Both the position numbers and the translations under genes were made by a program. Shown here piece after piece: positions 43,960 to 58,900 of a stretch of 64,000 nucleotides of DNA. The stretch lies in the NCBI RefSeq assembly GCF_015706575.1, contig NW_024037050.1:620001-684000 (forward strand). The letters are read 5' to 3'. The notes below the pieces were generated by a model. It saw nothing but the letters and a program-made list of their open reading frames with translations. It was not told the DNA's origin and made no database searches. The stretch comes from Patiria miniata (taxonomy: Eukaryota > Echinodermata > Asteroidea > Valvatida > Asterinidae). Position 1 is the stretch's first letter, and each line of letters starts with the position of its first letter.

Positions 43960-46900
43960 ACCCCCCCCCCCCGTAGAACCGCGCCTGGAATTTATTCAGT
44001 TTCTAATAGGCACTTTCATTTGACATTATCAACCCATTTTAATTTCTATCAACCGAAAATTATACAGTTTTTGCACTGGCTTCAAAGTTATCGTGTGATT
44101 AGGGCTACGTACGAACAGGGACAGACATTTTGTGACAAATGTTCAGTCTGTTCGTATGTATGTATAATTATAAATATCAAATAATTCTTCACATTGACTC
44201 TGAGTTTTCTAGATTTTGACTGATGGCATTGCTCCAGGTAAAATCTTCTCAAATCAGACAACATTAGGGCATAATTAAATGTTATGCTAACTTTGTTACA
44301 TACGTAACACTTTTAAAAACAATATCCACCATATTTTCTAAAATACAAAACCAGTTATATCCTTTGCAGGTGAGGATATTTATTCAAAGCTTGCAATGTT
44401 TACAGCAAAAACTGAGAGACCAAGATCCTAGTTTTATTATCAAAACTCAACAGATTTTCTCAAATGTCACACCTTTGGGCCCATAAGTGTGGAATTGCCC
44501 ACATGTGTGCACTCTGCATGTGAGGAATCAACTATAAACACAGACTGATTTGAACTTATGCCTTTAATTTTAGGTCAGATTTATGATTTCACACACGTCA
44601 AATTATATGTTCACTTAAGGTACATTTTGTATACCATTAGTCACAAGGTATTATTTATCTACAATAGGTAAGGAACACAAAACTGGATTCGTGCCAACAG
44701 AATAAAGGATACGTCAATTAGCATGTACTGGTATGTATGTACATTGCAAACAAACACAGTTCATAAAGTGAATATGTGGCGTCATTGTTGTTGCTATAAT
44801 CTGTGCATGGTGATTAATGCATACAAGCATGTACATGTACATGTATGGGCGTGTTCATCTATTCAAACCGTGGACGAAAAATACCAGAGAACAAAAGAGA
44901 ACAATATCGTCCATGATTCCCAGCATACGTCCGCGATTGGAGTCGTGTACAAAACAGTCGTCCTAAAAAGTTAGAGTACAAACAAAAGAGGGACAATAGG
45001 ACGTCCACGATCGACGGTGTGAACATGACCGCTAGTGTAGGTGCATGCATACTGTATCGTATGCATGCATGGTTCGTTATACAGTAAAATTGTTATGCCG
45101 ACTTTGATTTCAATACACATTATGACATGAATGGTTTTCCCGGGGTACATGTACATCACCGTTCTTCGGTCCACAAGACTTCAGAACATTTTCATCTAAC
45201 ATTTTACATGTAAGTGACATTAGCTGGGGTATGCCCTTGTTGATATATAGAACCACCACGAGCAAATCAATAGGGATGTCCATTTTCAAATAATTTAGTA
45301 TTTGATTATTCAAAACTACACTTGACCGAATCAACTCACCGATCATGTTCTACATGTGGCGCCAGCTGCAGCTGCCTTCCTCGCTGGTCAAAAGTTGCAT
45401 ACCGGTACATGGCGCGCAGGTTCAAATTTGCATGCGGCGATGGATCTTATGGGCCGCTGGTGTTTTGCAGTTTAGCTTATTACTGTATAACTGGCAAGGG
45501 ACTTTACCCAACTAAAAGAATGGGACCAAATAGGTGTCAACAAAAAACTTACCAAGGACCAAAAAGTGGCATCTAAAAACAGTGATTTTATTCACGATTA
45601 AATTAACATAGATCACAGTGGTGTGTGCAAAGTTTTTTTATTTTCAACTATTCCAACTGGCAAAAATGTATTGGAGTGTTTGGCTGATGATCCAGTAATT
45701 GAATATTCCGTATATTCGGGACAGCCCTACATGTCAACGCAGCAGCATATTTCATCAAAGACTGAAGTAATGGACGAGCAGAGCATACTGTTCGAAATGT
45801 TGAGTCCCTCCGGTTCTTTTCAGAACCACACATACTCACAAAAGAGATTTATTCACATGGTGTTATCGCAAACTTATCTTGTCTTTTCGTACTAATCCTC
45901 CAAATCCATTTACAGTAAACTCCGGCTAAACCGACATCGTATAAACCGTCATATCGCTTAAATCGGTCTGACGAAAGTCCCGATTGTTTCTAATGCATTT
46001 CCATTGACCTTTTTTCATTTCTAAGTCGGCCTTTGTAAGCTGCCATTTCGCCTATGTCGGCGTGTTACTTTCAGTCCCATTTCCAAAACCACACAAATTC
46101 CTCTGCATTTAAGGGAATGTACAACATTTGCTTTTGCTGCAATTTTCAGATATATATGGATTTGGAGGATTAGTATGTTATAGCAAATATTGTTAAACTG
46201 ACTTGTTTCACGTTTTGGGTTCGCAGATGCTGGAAAAAAACAAGAAAACCAATCATATTCTTGTAGTCTGGTTCCCTGACCCCACTTAATATGAAACGGA
46301 GCAATTGATAGCCTTTTGGGAATTGTAAGATCAGAGAATCAGTCTAGCAGGGTTGGAGTCTTCACAGGTGTGTAATCAATTGCAAAGAAAATGCAGACAA
46401 ACAAAATATAAAAAAGTAGGAGCACTTTTTGGAAAAAAGCCAGTTTTTTTCCAACGCTGGTCGGCTGACCAGCGTTGGAAAAATACACTTTTTCTTGAAA
46501 ATGTCAGCACACCAGGAGCCACAACTTTACAGGATGCTTTGGACTGTCATTCCCTAACAATCCAGTAAGATATTTTGTGATAAATTGATAATTTCGTTTT
46601 TTGATGTTTGCAAATGTTGTATCTTCCCTTTAAGTCGGCATCGTGCTCTGCGGTTTGCACACACTGCTAACTGACATCTGTTTATAAATGGCACAGCCCG
46701 TGATTGATGCATCGGCCAGCACGTGTACACTAATCGCACGTGTTCATGTACATGTACACTGTTTCATGCACAGTCTGTACATTGTGTGCATTGTTCGCTT
46801 ACACGAAGAACATGTCCATTCCATACCAGCCTCGACTCCATGGGCGCGTGCGCGTTCCTTCACTAACCCCTGGCCGTGATGTACACGTAAACGATGCTGA

Positions 46901-49900
46901 CTGGCTATTCAGAGCGTACACACTGTACCGCGCGGGGAATTTCGAAGATTGAACGCCGGGCACGCCAATAATGCGCTCGCGTGCTTTGCTAGTCACGTCA
47001 CGTACGAATATTCAAAACTGCATGATGCCTGTACGATATGGATTATGGCAGCCTCGTTTTTCGCTAAAAAAACCTGTATCTGCGGTTGTAAAGGGACGAA
47101 AGGGGTATGTACCTTTAATACAAATCTTTGCTAAATAACGCAACGTCCAAACCTTATGTTTGAAAGCATTGATTCTTCAAAATTACACAATTCCAGGGGT
47201 TGAGATCGCGCAAGGCATGATGGGAACCAACATGGTGCAGCAAGATCTCGTACAGAGGTTGATTCCTTACCATCAATACCAGTACCCCTCTCGACTGCAC
47301 GCATGCGCTCTTTTCATTTTGGGGGTCCCCTTATTGTACCAGTACCATGCACATTTAATTCGTGACTGTACACGTACGTACGTGCACAATGTACACTATG
47401 GTACATGTACATACATGGACGTACAGTATGCAAGCGATCTGTATATCGTACCACTGTTAATGCTAGCGGGCCGCGCCGTCCTTGCTTCAGACGTACCGTA
47501 CGTACATACGTACGTAAGTACATGTACTAGTATGTATGACTTTCTGTGATCAATACCACAGCCTGTTTGTGATGATAAACATTGAGGATTTGCTGGGATC
47601 AACCATGGATGTAGAAATAAACCAGGGTAAATCAAAGCCTTTGAATTTTAGCCATAAATCTTGTTTGCATGATCCAGATACAGATGCGCATAGGCCATTA
47701 ATTCAATCTATTTTTTCGGCAAAATGACGAAGTCGGCAAAATGACGACTTGCAGCAGAAGCCGACATTCGCGTAAGTCGTCACAAATTCTCTGGTCCCAA
47801 GAGTGCTGTCTTAGCCGGAGTTTACTGTATTTCTGAAAAGCCAATGTTGTACATTCCCTTTAAAGACTTGCAAGTTACAAAAAAAAACATCATGGTAAAA
47901 CAAAACAACTGTTGTTCTGTTGTAATAACAGTCCATTGGTTTTACCCCTCAAAAGGCCTCAAGGGCAAATGGTACCCGGTACCCGGTACCCTTGGCTTCC
48001 CCACTGGTACCAATTGGGACCCTCCGTTGTACAAAATGCCATGGACTACACCAGAGCAGTCAACGATAATGTGGTGTTTCAAAAACAAAGTATCTTTCAG
48101 TTTCCCAACACAGATGGATCTTTTTGAATGAGCCGTCATGTACATGTACATGTAGAAAAATAATACTGCATCTTGTCTGGCCTCTTCACCATCTCGGCAA
48201 AGGTATTTGCCTTGAACTTTTGTACCTGAACAAATAGTTCACTAATGTATTACATGTACATGTATATTAAAGAGCCAACCCACAGTCAAAATAAAGTACA
48301 TGTACTTGTAGTACATTTGCATGTACTAAACATGTACATTCAATTCATAAACATGTACATGTACATGATGAACATCCACATGTATGATGTATACAACAAA
48401 CAACATGTTGGGGGCTTAAAGATTTTCACATTTTCAGTGTCTCATTTTTTCTGCCTCACTGTGCTTTCACAGAAAAAAAATGTATACATTGTACATTAAC
48501 GACTATCCGACATAAATATTACATAACTTCTAAAATGGATATATTTGCATACAATGGTCTCAAGGAAAATTAATGTACACTGCATGTAGATTGTTGAAAA
48601 AGAATGATTTGAACCACACCACCATAAATGTCACATAACCGAAAAATATTATACAGATTGCCAGATGGCATATGTGATGACAAACACATGCACTTTTATT
48701 TTGTATCCAGTACTGGGTCACAAACCCCTGGTTTTGAGCCATACATGCACAGCATGTGTCAATTAATGACTCATAAACATAATCAGACAAAAAAACAGGC
48801 ACTTCAATGAAATTGGAATTTTTCACAAACATGTGTACCAGTATCATCTAACCAGCTGTTGGAGCTCAGTACTTGTATCTAATTCGATAGAAGCACAGAT
48901 TTACGGCTGCGTAGTTTCATCATTAAGTTTTAGAAATTAAACTTTTATCTATTTTCCAAATTAACCCTCACCCTCTTCAATCCTTCAAAATCCTCCAGGC
49001 GGTTTTTGGAGGATTTTGGAGTATTGAGGCTGAATGGCAGAAAAGTGTTGATTGATTTTGGAGGATGCACTGTGTCAAGATTGTAGGCTGTACAGTACCC
49101 TGCATTGTTTATATTTAGCCATGCATAATTGACCCTTGCATTATGCTGGACATCATGCACACTGCCTCTGAATGTCAGCAGCACTGCCTCAAGCAGCACT
49201 GCCTCAACCAATTGACAGTGATTGTTGGGGGATTTTGAAGGATTGAGGCAATGGTCACCCCTCCACTGAACAAATTCAAGAAATAACGGATGATTTGGGA
49301 GGATTGAGGCTTAAACCACATGGCGGCAATTGGAGGATTTTGCAGGATTGAGGATAGTTCCTAGCAAAAAGGGTCTAGGGGACTAGGGTAAATGACTTTC
49401 GGGTATCTATTTAACATGATATTATAGACTTTGGTGAAATTTGACACATGTTGTGAGTAAAGTGAGGGAATTCAACCTTTTTTCCTTTTTATTCAAGGAA
49501 GCTACTTTACATTCCTGAAATCCAACACTGCACAATGACCAAATTGCACAAATACTCTCTGTACTTAATAAGTCCTTGTGCGCCAACACTCTCACTGGCA
49601 TCTTAGGAAACTTCCATGGCAGGTTTACATGTTTCACTTTATTTTCTTCTCTAGGAATTCTTTGGGAATCAATTGGCAACAATGTCTCGGTTAAACTCTT
49701 GCGTTGCGGCAGTGCCTTTAAAAGCCGACAGCTCGTAAGTTGAACACCCATGGGTTTACATGTAGACGTCATCTTTAGGTTTCGGGTTGGCACCCCGTCG
49801 CAACAGACACTGCCGGCATGACAGACCGGTATGCTAACTCGGAGACGACACATCTCCGTCCAGATCTACTTCTCAGCTGGGGGGAGATATATGGCTGAAG

Positions 49901-52900
49901 AATCCACAACATCAAATGCCAGGGTTCATTGCCCTTCACACACACAGTCCCAACAAGTCATCTTACCAGCCTGTGTATGTGTGTATCAAGGGATATTGAT
50001 AGCGATGATACACGGCTACGGTATTTTCATAAAAATAAATTCACAAATTATAGCTGAGAGAGTTTAGCAATTCCTATTGGTCGAGAGCCTGTCACGTGGG
50101 TGGTTTTAAACCGCCGGTAAAACATCGCTGGATTCTGCGCAACATAGCGCGGTACACACCGCATACATGTACATGAACTGGATACATGTACATGTACATG
50201 TATGTTGTAGCCATGTACATTATATACAGGTACATGTACATGTACATGTACCAGGTCTAATGCACTGTACATGTACAACATACACTGTATGCATACAGTG
50301 TACATTGTACAGTGCATTAGACTAGCCAAAAACTGGTGCTTAAACTTGTTGTCAATTACTCTCTTTTAAATTAATTACATTCAGATCAGGTTTCTTGTCA
50401 GTATAAACAAAACTGACAAAAAGGATCAACGTCAATTCATGTACGTATACACGTACGTGTATGTACGTATATGTACATACATGTACATATATGTACATGT
50501 ACTTCAATCTTTTAATTACATGTACATATATGTACATGTACCTGTACATGTACATGTCGTTTACACTAATGAGTTCAATACATGTACGAATGTATAAAAC
50601 ATAGAATGTGCATTGTCCAGTTCCCTCACGCAAATCCAACACCATCAGCATGCTAAGCCTGTTCGGTATGACGATATTTCACGATATTTCGATTTAATTT
50701 TCATATCGGAAATCTTATCGATCTCTTTAAAAAAAATCGGCACATCGTGGAATTCGATATGCCGAAAAATATTGCGATAGGCCTATTCTTTTGTAGCACC
50801 GCTTTTGTAACCATTAAAATCAACCCCTTGAGTTCAAAATGTGCCGCTAAAGCACTCCCATGAAAAACCGCAAACCACAAATTCACTGTTACAGCATTGT
50901 ACCGCTAGGTCTTACCTATTCAGGGGCGGAACCAACTGACTAACGTCACGTGTATTGGATTTTGCGTCTTCCACGTGGCAGTACAAACAACACAATCCAG
51001 ACCATCTTTTTAACTGATTGTTCTCAATTTCGCCCCACATACCAAGTGCCGAAATCGTAATCACGTGCGTCTAAGTTAACCGAAGTGAAACAAAGTCTCT
51101 GACATTTCGCAAAGAAAATACGGTGCCTGTTTTGTTTTGACGGAAATGTGAAGTTGTACAGACAAAACACCACAACTAATTGTAGATTATGACGTTGCGA
51201 AGTGAATGTTTCGTTTCGGCGCGCGGCCAGGGGAGACCTCGCCGGGCCCACAAGTTTTCTTTTTCCAGCCCAAACGACATCCACATACGGTACGTTAAGC
51301 GCCCTCTACGATACTTTTATGATACGTACGCACTACAGTTTCCCCAAGTTGAAGCAAGCAGTGCGACAGCTCAGTCGATACAGATTTGTGTTTTTACACC
51401 GCGAGGTTGCGGGTTCGATTCACGGTTTTGCACCTAATATTTTTTTATTTTCTAACCTGAGGCTTGGGAGGATTTTTATAAAAAGGGAAATAAAGTCCGA
51501 ATGTCATATATTTATATATTTTAGATTTTCTTCTCATGTTTTTAGAAAAGTATAGTCCAAAACGCCATAGCGTATTGCGGATGTCGTTTGGGTGAAAAAA
51601 AAGCGAAGATCAAATTTTCCTGCAGGTATTTTCCTGACTCGTTCCGTCTCTTCCGTGGTTGTGCCTGGGCACTTACACTTGCTTAGTGCCAAAACTGTGC
51701 CAAACTTATGAAATCAGTTCATATTTTCAGCAACAATAAACGTCGAAAACTAACTGTTCAATCGTGACTTTTATTTCGTTCAAAGACAGAAAATTCATCA
51801 CTAGAAATTGGACTGATCCATTAATTTTTGTAAAGGGGTGCTTCACCCTCTTTTTGGAGTTAACATCGTTTTTCGAAAAAGTTTTTTAGAAAAAAATATA
51901 TTTTGTTAGTTTGTAACGATGAAGAACTTTTCTGAACAAGGAAATATTTCGGACTCCATTAAAAAAAATATTATTTGTAATTCTGAAAAGGTGGAAATAC
52001 TGGCAAATTGTTTACAATGAAGCACATCCTTGACCGCAAATGGTGTTGGCTGTGCACGGTCTTACTATGAGTGCACGTGGGCATCAATGTGGCGTGCATT
52101 GCGTGCTAGTGCTTCGTTCTTTCCTCAAGATATTTCAATTTGCACATTTGTATCCAACATTTCAAGGTAATTTTGTTCGATATTTGAATGTGGAATTTGT
52201 TTTCTACTTAATTGGCAAAGTAAATGAGACTCTAGTCAAATAAAATTGACAATTTTGTTCAGGACATATTGGGGTTTTTTTCGCGGTAGTGGATGGTGAC
52301 TTCGGTCGTGTTTTTTTGGATGTTATATAGTTCCATGAATGGAAAAATGACGTCATCACGATAATATCGCGATATCTGATATTTTTTTCACGATATGCCG
52401 ATTTAAAAATAAATGGATATCGAACAGGCTTACAGCATGCGTGAATATTTATGACATTTACATGAAAAGAACTAAATCCGTTTACAAACTTTCCAAAACG
52501 TCATCACAAAATGAGCATTACATGTACAATGTACACGTGTATGTACCAGTACACGTATACATGTACACGTACATTTTTTGTTGGCCTAAGTCAGAAATTG
52601 CAATTTTGCAGGACAGTGACGCGAAGTCACAATTTGAAGGGGTGGTCAATTTTTTGTTTTCAGGTAAACCTCAATTTGTAAGTCCTGTTCTACCTTTCCC
52701 GGTTGTTTAATGTATACATGTAAACAACACATTTTGAAAGCCTATTTTCATCCTGTTTTATTGGTAGACTGTTCATGCACTGTAATACACCAGCAGGAAT
52801 TTTTAAATGCCGTTTTCTCAAACAATACATTTACAATTTAGTTGGCGGTCTACATGTATGTTTCTGTTACTGAACTCAGGACCCCAAAACATGTGCCATT

Positions 52901-55900
52901 AGAAAGCTCTTAAAAATACTTAATTGTACACTGTACCAGTATCTCCATTCTTTAAAGTCAAATTTATACTCATTTTGTGGTGATGCCAAAAAAAAAATTC
53001 AACTAGGCCCTATTTCAATTACTGTGAATAATAATAAGGCAATCATTAATTTAATTGTCATTGCAATTACATGACACAATATTTCAATAAGTACATGTAT
53101 ACACACTTGTACAACATGTACATATGTATACATGTGGAGTTGTGGACTAGTACTACACTACAGTACGCTCTGACCAAAATAGGCCACATCACAATGGTCT
53201 TTTAATGTCGATGACATTGAGTCATTCCATGGCAGTTACATGTATGCATATCACTCACAAAGTGCATGGATGGATGTGACCTTGATGAAGTGCTGTGTCA
53301 CTTAAGCACTACAGAAAGGAAAGGAAGTACAAGAAAGATGTGACCACAATATTTACATACATCATGGAGGAAGGAATGTATACATACAACAGAACAAAGT
53401 TCTACATCGTTGACTGAACTTGATTGAAGTCTGTCATTGTGTCAAGCCACTCTGTGAATACATGTTAAAATACACATACATGTACATGTAACTCAAAATT
53501 CTCTGTGTTGAGTAAATCATATATTTGTTTTCAACTTAACAGAGCATGCCAGTTGACCTAAAAACCTGTACGATTTTAGGGGAATACAGTACATCCAGCC
53601 ACCATGTATAGGATCTACAATGTGTGTAACATCCTATATCCTATTTTTTGCATTGTGTCCTGACTAGGCTTAATGCAGTCAATTAAGGGCTGTAGACTGA
53701 CTCTGCCAAAGAAAAAATTGATCACGCAACGTCGCGTAAATTGTAACTAGACAATGTTTGGTACCAAGATGTTCACATGAAAAGTGAACGTGAACTGGTG
53801 AGACTTGCACTCTCTTTTACTCCATGTACCTGTACACATACATGTATGTACATTCCAACCAGTTCATTCCAAAAAAAATTCTAGAGCAAAAAGAGACTTC
53901 CCAACATCATCTAAGTTCAACATTGGTTTTTGCCCTTCACCAACGTAGTTTTATATCAACACTGTACTCAGTGTTGGCTTGTGAGAAAAAAACACAGGCT
54001 TACTCGGGTGGGACTCGATTTTTCTCTCATCACTCTTGGACAACACTGACTGAGTAAAGTGTATATAAAAAAGTACATCTGCGAAGGGCAAAACCAAATA
54101 TTGAATGTACATCCCCCCTGCGAAGGGCAAAACCAAATATTGAATGTGTATATCCCCTGACACTAATTCCATCCTACATGTACATACATGTACATTGTAT
54201 GTACTTCACACATGTACATATGTATGAATAATGCTGCAGTTTTTATAAACAGCTACAATGCCAATTTGTCAACAAATATGATTTGTGAATAAAAAAAAAA
54301 TGAGTGCCTGCATCACTGCATTTGGTACATGTACCTAATGGTTGGGTTGGGAGAAAAATTCCATCACAAAAACGGGTGCATTCAGGCATACAGTTAGATA
54401 TCGCGATATTAATTCTAAAGCCATTCACACATGAGGTACATAGTATCTGTATAGATCTGTATATTATAGTCGGTAAAGCATCCCAGGGGAAACATCACAC
54501 AACTTAGAGAGAAGACACTGAGAAGAAATTACAGTTTTAGAGGTGGGAGGAAAAGCCAAGAAAATATTATGGGGAAAACCCACGGAATCAGGTAGGGACT
54601 GAAAATCCAATTCACATATTAGCCAAGCGGGATTCGAACCTGGGTCACAGTGGTGGAAGGCGAGGAAAGTACCCCTATGCCAACATGACTACTTGAGTAT
54701 TACAATGTATTTATTCCCTGTAGGCCTATACTCCATAAAACCCTACAGTGCTGGAGCGGTTTGGTGCTTTACACTATAGTATAGGAAGTACATGTACATG
54801 TAACAGGCATGGCAGTTCCGGGGGGGGGGGGGAGTACAGAGAGTAATGGGTCTTGCAGTGCCAAAACTGCACATAAAGGGCCTGCGTTACATTTACAAAT
54901 GTATGTACCGGCACAGTGCATAGACTCCGTGCACCAAGTACCCCCTCAACAGTTAAAATGGGAGAGTTGGGGGAGACACCACTGTGAAGGATATTTGAAC
55001 GCATTTCCGACAAAGCCTGACTGACAGCCACGCAAAGACGCAACTGGTTTGTGCCCACTCAAAATAACATAAGTCGTGTGTACGCCATACGCACACATGT
55101 GAAGCAGTTTGTCACTTCCACCGGAGCTATCCAATGTGGTAAAAAAAAAAGGGTCATTTTAATGTCTCAATCCAGCAATGGTGAACACAACAGGTTCATG
55201 TACATGTACATGGCATTCGGATAAAGCACAGTGCACCGGGATGGTGAGGACCAAGTTCAAACATTGTCTGCATCCGAGCATATAGCTGGACTTACATACT
55301 TACTTCATAAAACACATGGAGCTGTGCATTGTACACGGCGAAAGAAAATGCACTATGTTACTAGTACAGGCCAATATTTCACAGGGAGTATATTGTATCA
55401 TGATTGTATGTTCACATGTAACTTGGACTACTCAATACACAGGCCTAACGGTACATGTATATAAGTACATGTACATGTACACTGGTCCAACAAACAAAGC
55501 AACTGTGTGCATTGGACTAGGAGTTTTGGGTTGTGACTGAGACAAAGGATATAGTTTTGATAATGACTCACTACAGACCAGCGTTATCTATTTTGGGTAC
55601 AATCCATGCACGAGTACAAAGTAGTGCACCATTGTATGAGTTAAAGACATGCCAAGTTTCACAATGACATACTACACGTATACATGTACATGTACATGTA
55701 CATGTACATTGTGCATGTGACATACTGTGCATATTTCAAGCCAAATGCGAATTTAAAATTCCATACATCATGTATCTCAAGCACTCTCCAAAGATTTCAA
55801 GGTGGATGTGGACCTCATTGTGGTACATAAATTTCTCATTTCATACAGGAAAACAATTTCATGACCTGATTTTTCAGATATTTCAGGACCTAATTGGGAA

Positions 55901-58900
55901 CGCTTTGAACTCTGATTTACATGATCTTTACATGTACTGGTAATTCAGAAATTAAAGGGACACTGCGTCCTGGAACAGTCATGTCCGATGTAAACAACCG
56001 GGTTTTTTTTAGTCTTTTCTCAGAAACGGTAAGACATTAGGTTGGTTTCCTTTCAACCAGATGTTTAGAATAGGATAAGTACGTGTAAACGATCCAAAAC
56101 ATGAAATTTTCGGGGATTTCAGGACCTAGTGCCCCTTTAAACAGAATACCATTAAAGGTACTTAAAGTAAACAAAGAAAGTTACAAAATAAAATTGTTTT
56201 CCGTCCTACCTATCCAGATAATTTCTAGGGCGTTAAGTAACACACACAAATATTTTTTTCAGTCTAAAAGGAATTAGTGCATGGTGAACGAGTTGCCTCA
56301 GAAACGCAATGTCGCCAACATCTACCCTACCGAACTTGTCCACATGTAAAACAAAAAATAAAATACAGTTGAATTTATTTTACAATTGTATGATCTTTTA
56401 TTTCTAAATGTTTATAATGTCTGAACAAATTTTCTACAGGAAATTGCACTTTATACATTAATTAATTATGAATTGCTGTTTTTAATTATTAATTGGATGA
56501 TGGACTGTTTCAGTCTCATTACACACAGACTATCAAACACGTACACGCAACTGAATGTGTACATTCAATTTGTTAGCTTTGGAAACTGTAGCGGTCAGAC
56601 GGAGGGTAATTCATGGTGATTCTATACAGGCATGCAACTGGCAATTTAGAAAAAAAAACAAGGACATTCCAAACCCCACAAGACATTGTACCGTATTTTT
56701 CAATTTGTAATGGCATTCAGGAGAAGTAAGAAACAAGGAGATCAGCCGATCCGAGGAAAAGTTGCATGCCTGTATATAAAGGAAAAAAATTGCCTCAATA
56801 AAAATGGCTGGTCATATTTTGTACAGCACTTTCCGAATCCTAGTGGACAGAATTTGACAATGTACCGGTATGGCAGCACAAAAAACACTTGTGCAGTTCA
56901 CTTCATCTCAGCAGTTTCAGCATGATTTCATTTTCTGACGGCTCTGCATAAGTGTTATTCTCTGAAACAGGCAATGTCCCACATACACCAATTAAATATG
57001 ATTGTACCGTGCATGTAAAATTCCCCAGCCAATAATTACATGTACGTGTACACTGTACATGTAGAGTGTACCGGTACATGTATGAACAATATATTACCGG
57101 TACTTTATACAGTGGCTACATCAGTGATCTACACAAACAAATCTTTATTGTTCAAAACTCAATCACAATTCAAGATGCCTTGATAATTAAATTAATACAG
57201 ACATCTTTTCCTCTAATTTCTATGTGTCAGGAATGCCCCTAAATAGTGACACACTGTACATACTCACAGTCATAACACTGTTTGACCCTATTCTTTCAGA
57301 TTACAGAGTCCAATGGGACCAATTAAACAAGAATTATTGTTAACCCATTAGGAAAAAATATTCCATAACAAGGCCTTTTGGGGGTCTTATTCTGATGTAC
57401 ATTTTTGTATATATGCACAAACAGCGTCATGCACTGTACACATCCATTGTATGATAGTTCATGGTCAGTGCAACACTGAACTTTATACAATCAATAGGCC
57501 TACTGGATCTATGCATTCGTACCAGTATGCTGTACGTTAGATGGTGTGCACCATACAATGTATATACGTACATGTACATGTACATGTATACCAGTACATG
57601 ACCATAAATTTGCACGTATACAGACCTGTAGGTTCATATGTTATGTACATACAACAATCATAATATTAATAAGCTGTTCTGAAAGTTGTTGTTGTGAACA
57701 TGCGTCTTTTCCTGGTTACAAAATTGATCAACAATTAGTTTCCATACGATAATCATTCTTGCAATGATGAATCTTCCTTATGTGTGACTGTGTATTATAT
57801 TTATGATTTATTCATAAATACCTCAGACAGTTTACGCATTCCTATTGGTCGAGAGCCTGTCACGTGGCCAGTCTTACACGGATGATAAAGACATGGCTAG
57901 CTGGTCTTAAACACTTTTCCAGTGTCACAATAAAATGTGGACTCCTAAAAATCCAGTGCCTTACCGTTTCATTGGTTGAACGTTCACAGTCCTCACGTAG
58001 GCATGCGCAACACTAGCAGCGAGTCAGAATTTTATAGTTCTAAATTCAAAACGCAACGCCCCAGGTGCGTTCTGCGCGACTTCGCGCAGAACATGCTACG
58101 CGCGCGTCAATCTCCATAAAAGGGTTGTTTACATGTACATCTTACTCGCCAGCTGAACACTCCATTATTTTGCTAGAGGGATGTTTCAAAAAGCATGAAG
58201 TGAACTTGTTGAACAAAATCAGGATTTTTTGAACGAATTATTTGATATTTTTTTACCAAAAAGGTATTTATGAATGGGAATAAATATGTGCTCGGTCAGT
58301 ATTTATCACTCTGTTTAAGACCGCTTAGAGTCTGGGTGCTGATAATTACCCTCGCCTCCGGCTCGGGTAATTATCAGCACCCAGACTCTAAGCGGTCTTA
58401 AACAGAGTGATAAAAATCTCCGGAGCACACATTTATTCCCTTATTAAAACCCAAACCTGCCTTAAGGTTTTAGGATTTGACGAAGGCACATGCAGTGGCC
58501 TGTCATTGTTACTTTACAATTAATACGTTAATTTTTGTAACGTTTATGGTTTTTTTCATCTATCTGCATATATATGCTGTTTGTGTTCACGTACAATTAA
58601 TTAATGATCAAATTTTCAAAAATCTATACAAAATCATGTGATGATGTCATAAAGATGTCAGTTAAGAAAAAAATGTGTACAAAGTATGGGGAATTTAGGA
58701 TAGAACAGTAAGAATGTTGTTTTTTTGAAATCAGAACAAAAGGAGGTGCAGAGTAATGCTGTGGATTTTCGAATACTATTTGCATATTTGATTATTCTAA
58801 TTTGGATTTGATCAAATATTCGAAGATATATGTACATGTAAGAAAAGTGCAAATTAAGTTTTACATGTGCCAACCTGGAAGCCGATCAGGACCTGCATGC

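Noticed and set aside
43891-44184. Open frame starting with a long proline run
   Set aside because: It is a poly-C tract next to a hAT-like end; tract length is uncertain and the rest resembles no protein.
46152-46172. TATGGATTTGGAGGATTAG resembling the histone H4 C-terminus (YGFGG)
   Set aside because: The frame does not stop after GG, no H4 sequence precedes it, and the same words recur as part of MITE family A.
49422-49853. 143-codon minus-strand open frame
   Set aside because: It has no recognisable domain, no supporting splice pattern and average base composition; it lies in the large RANBP9/10 intron.
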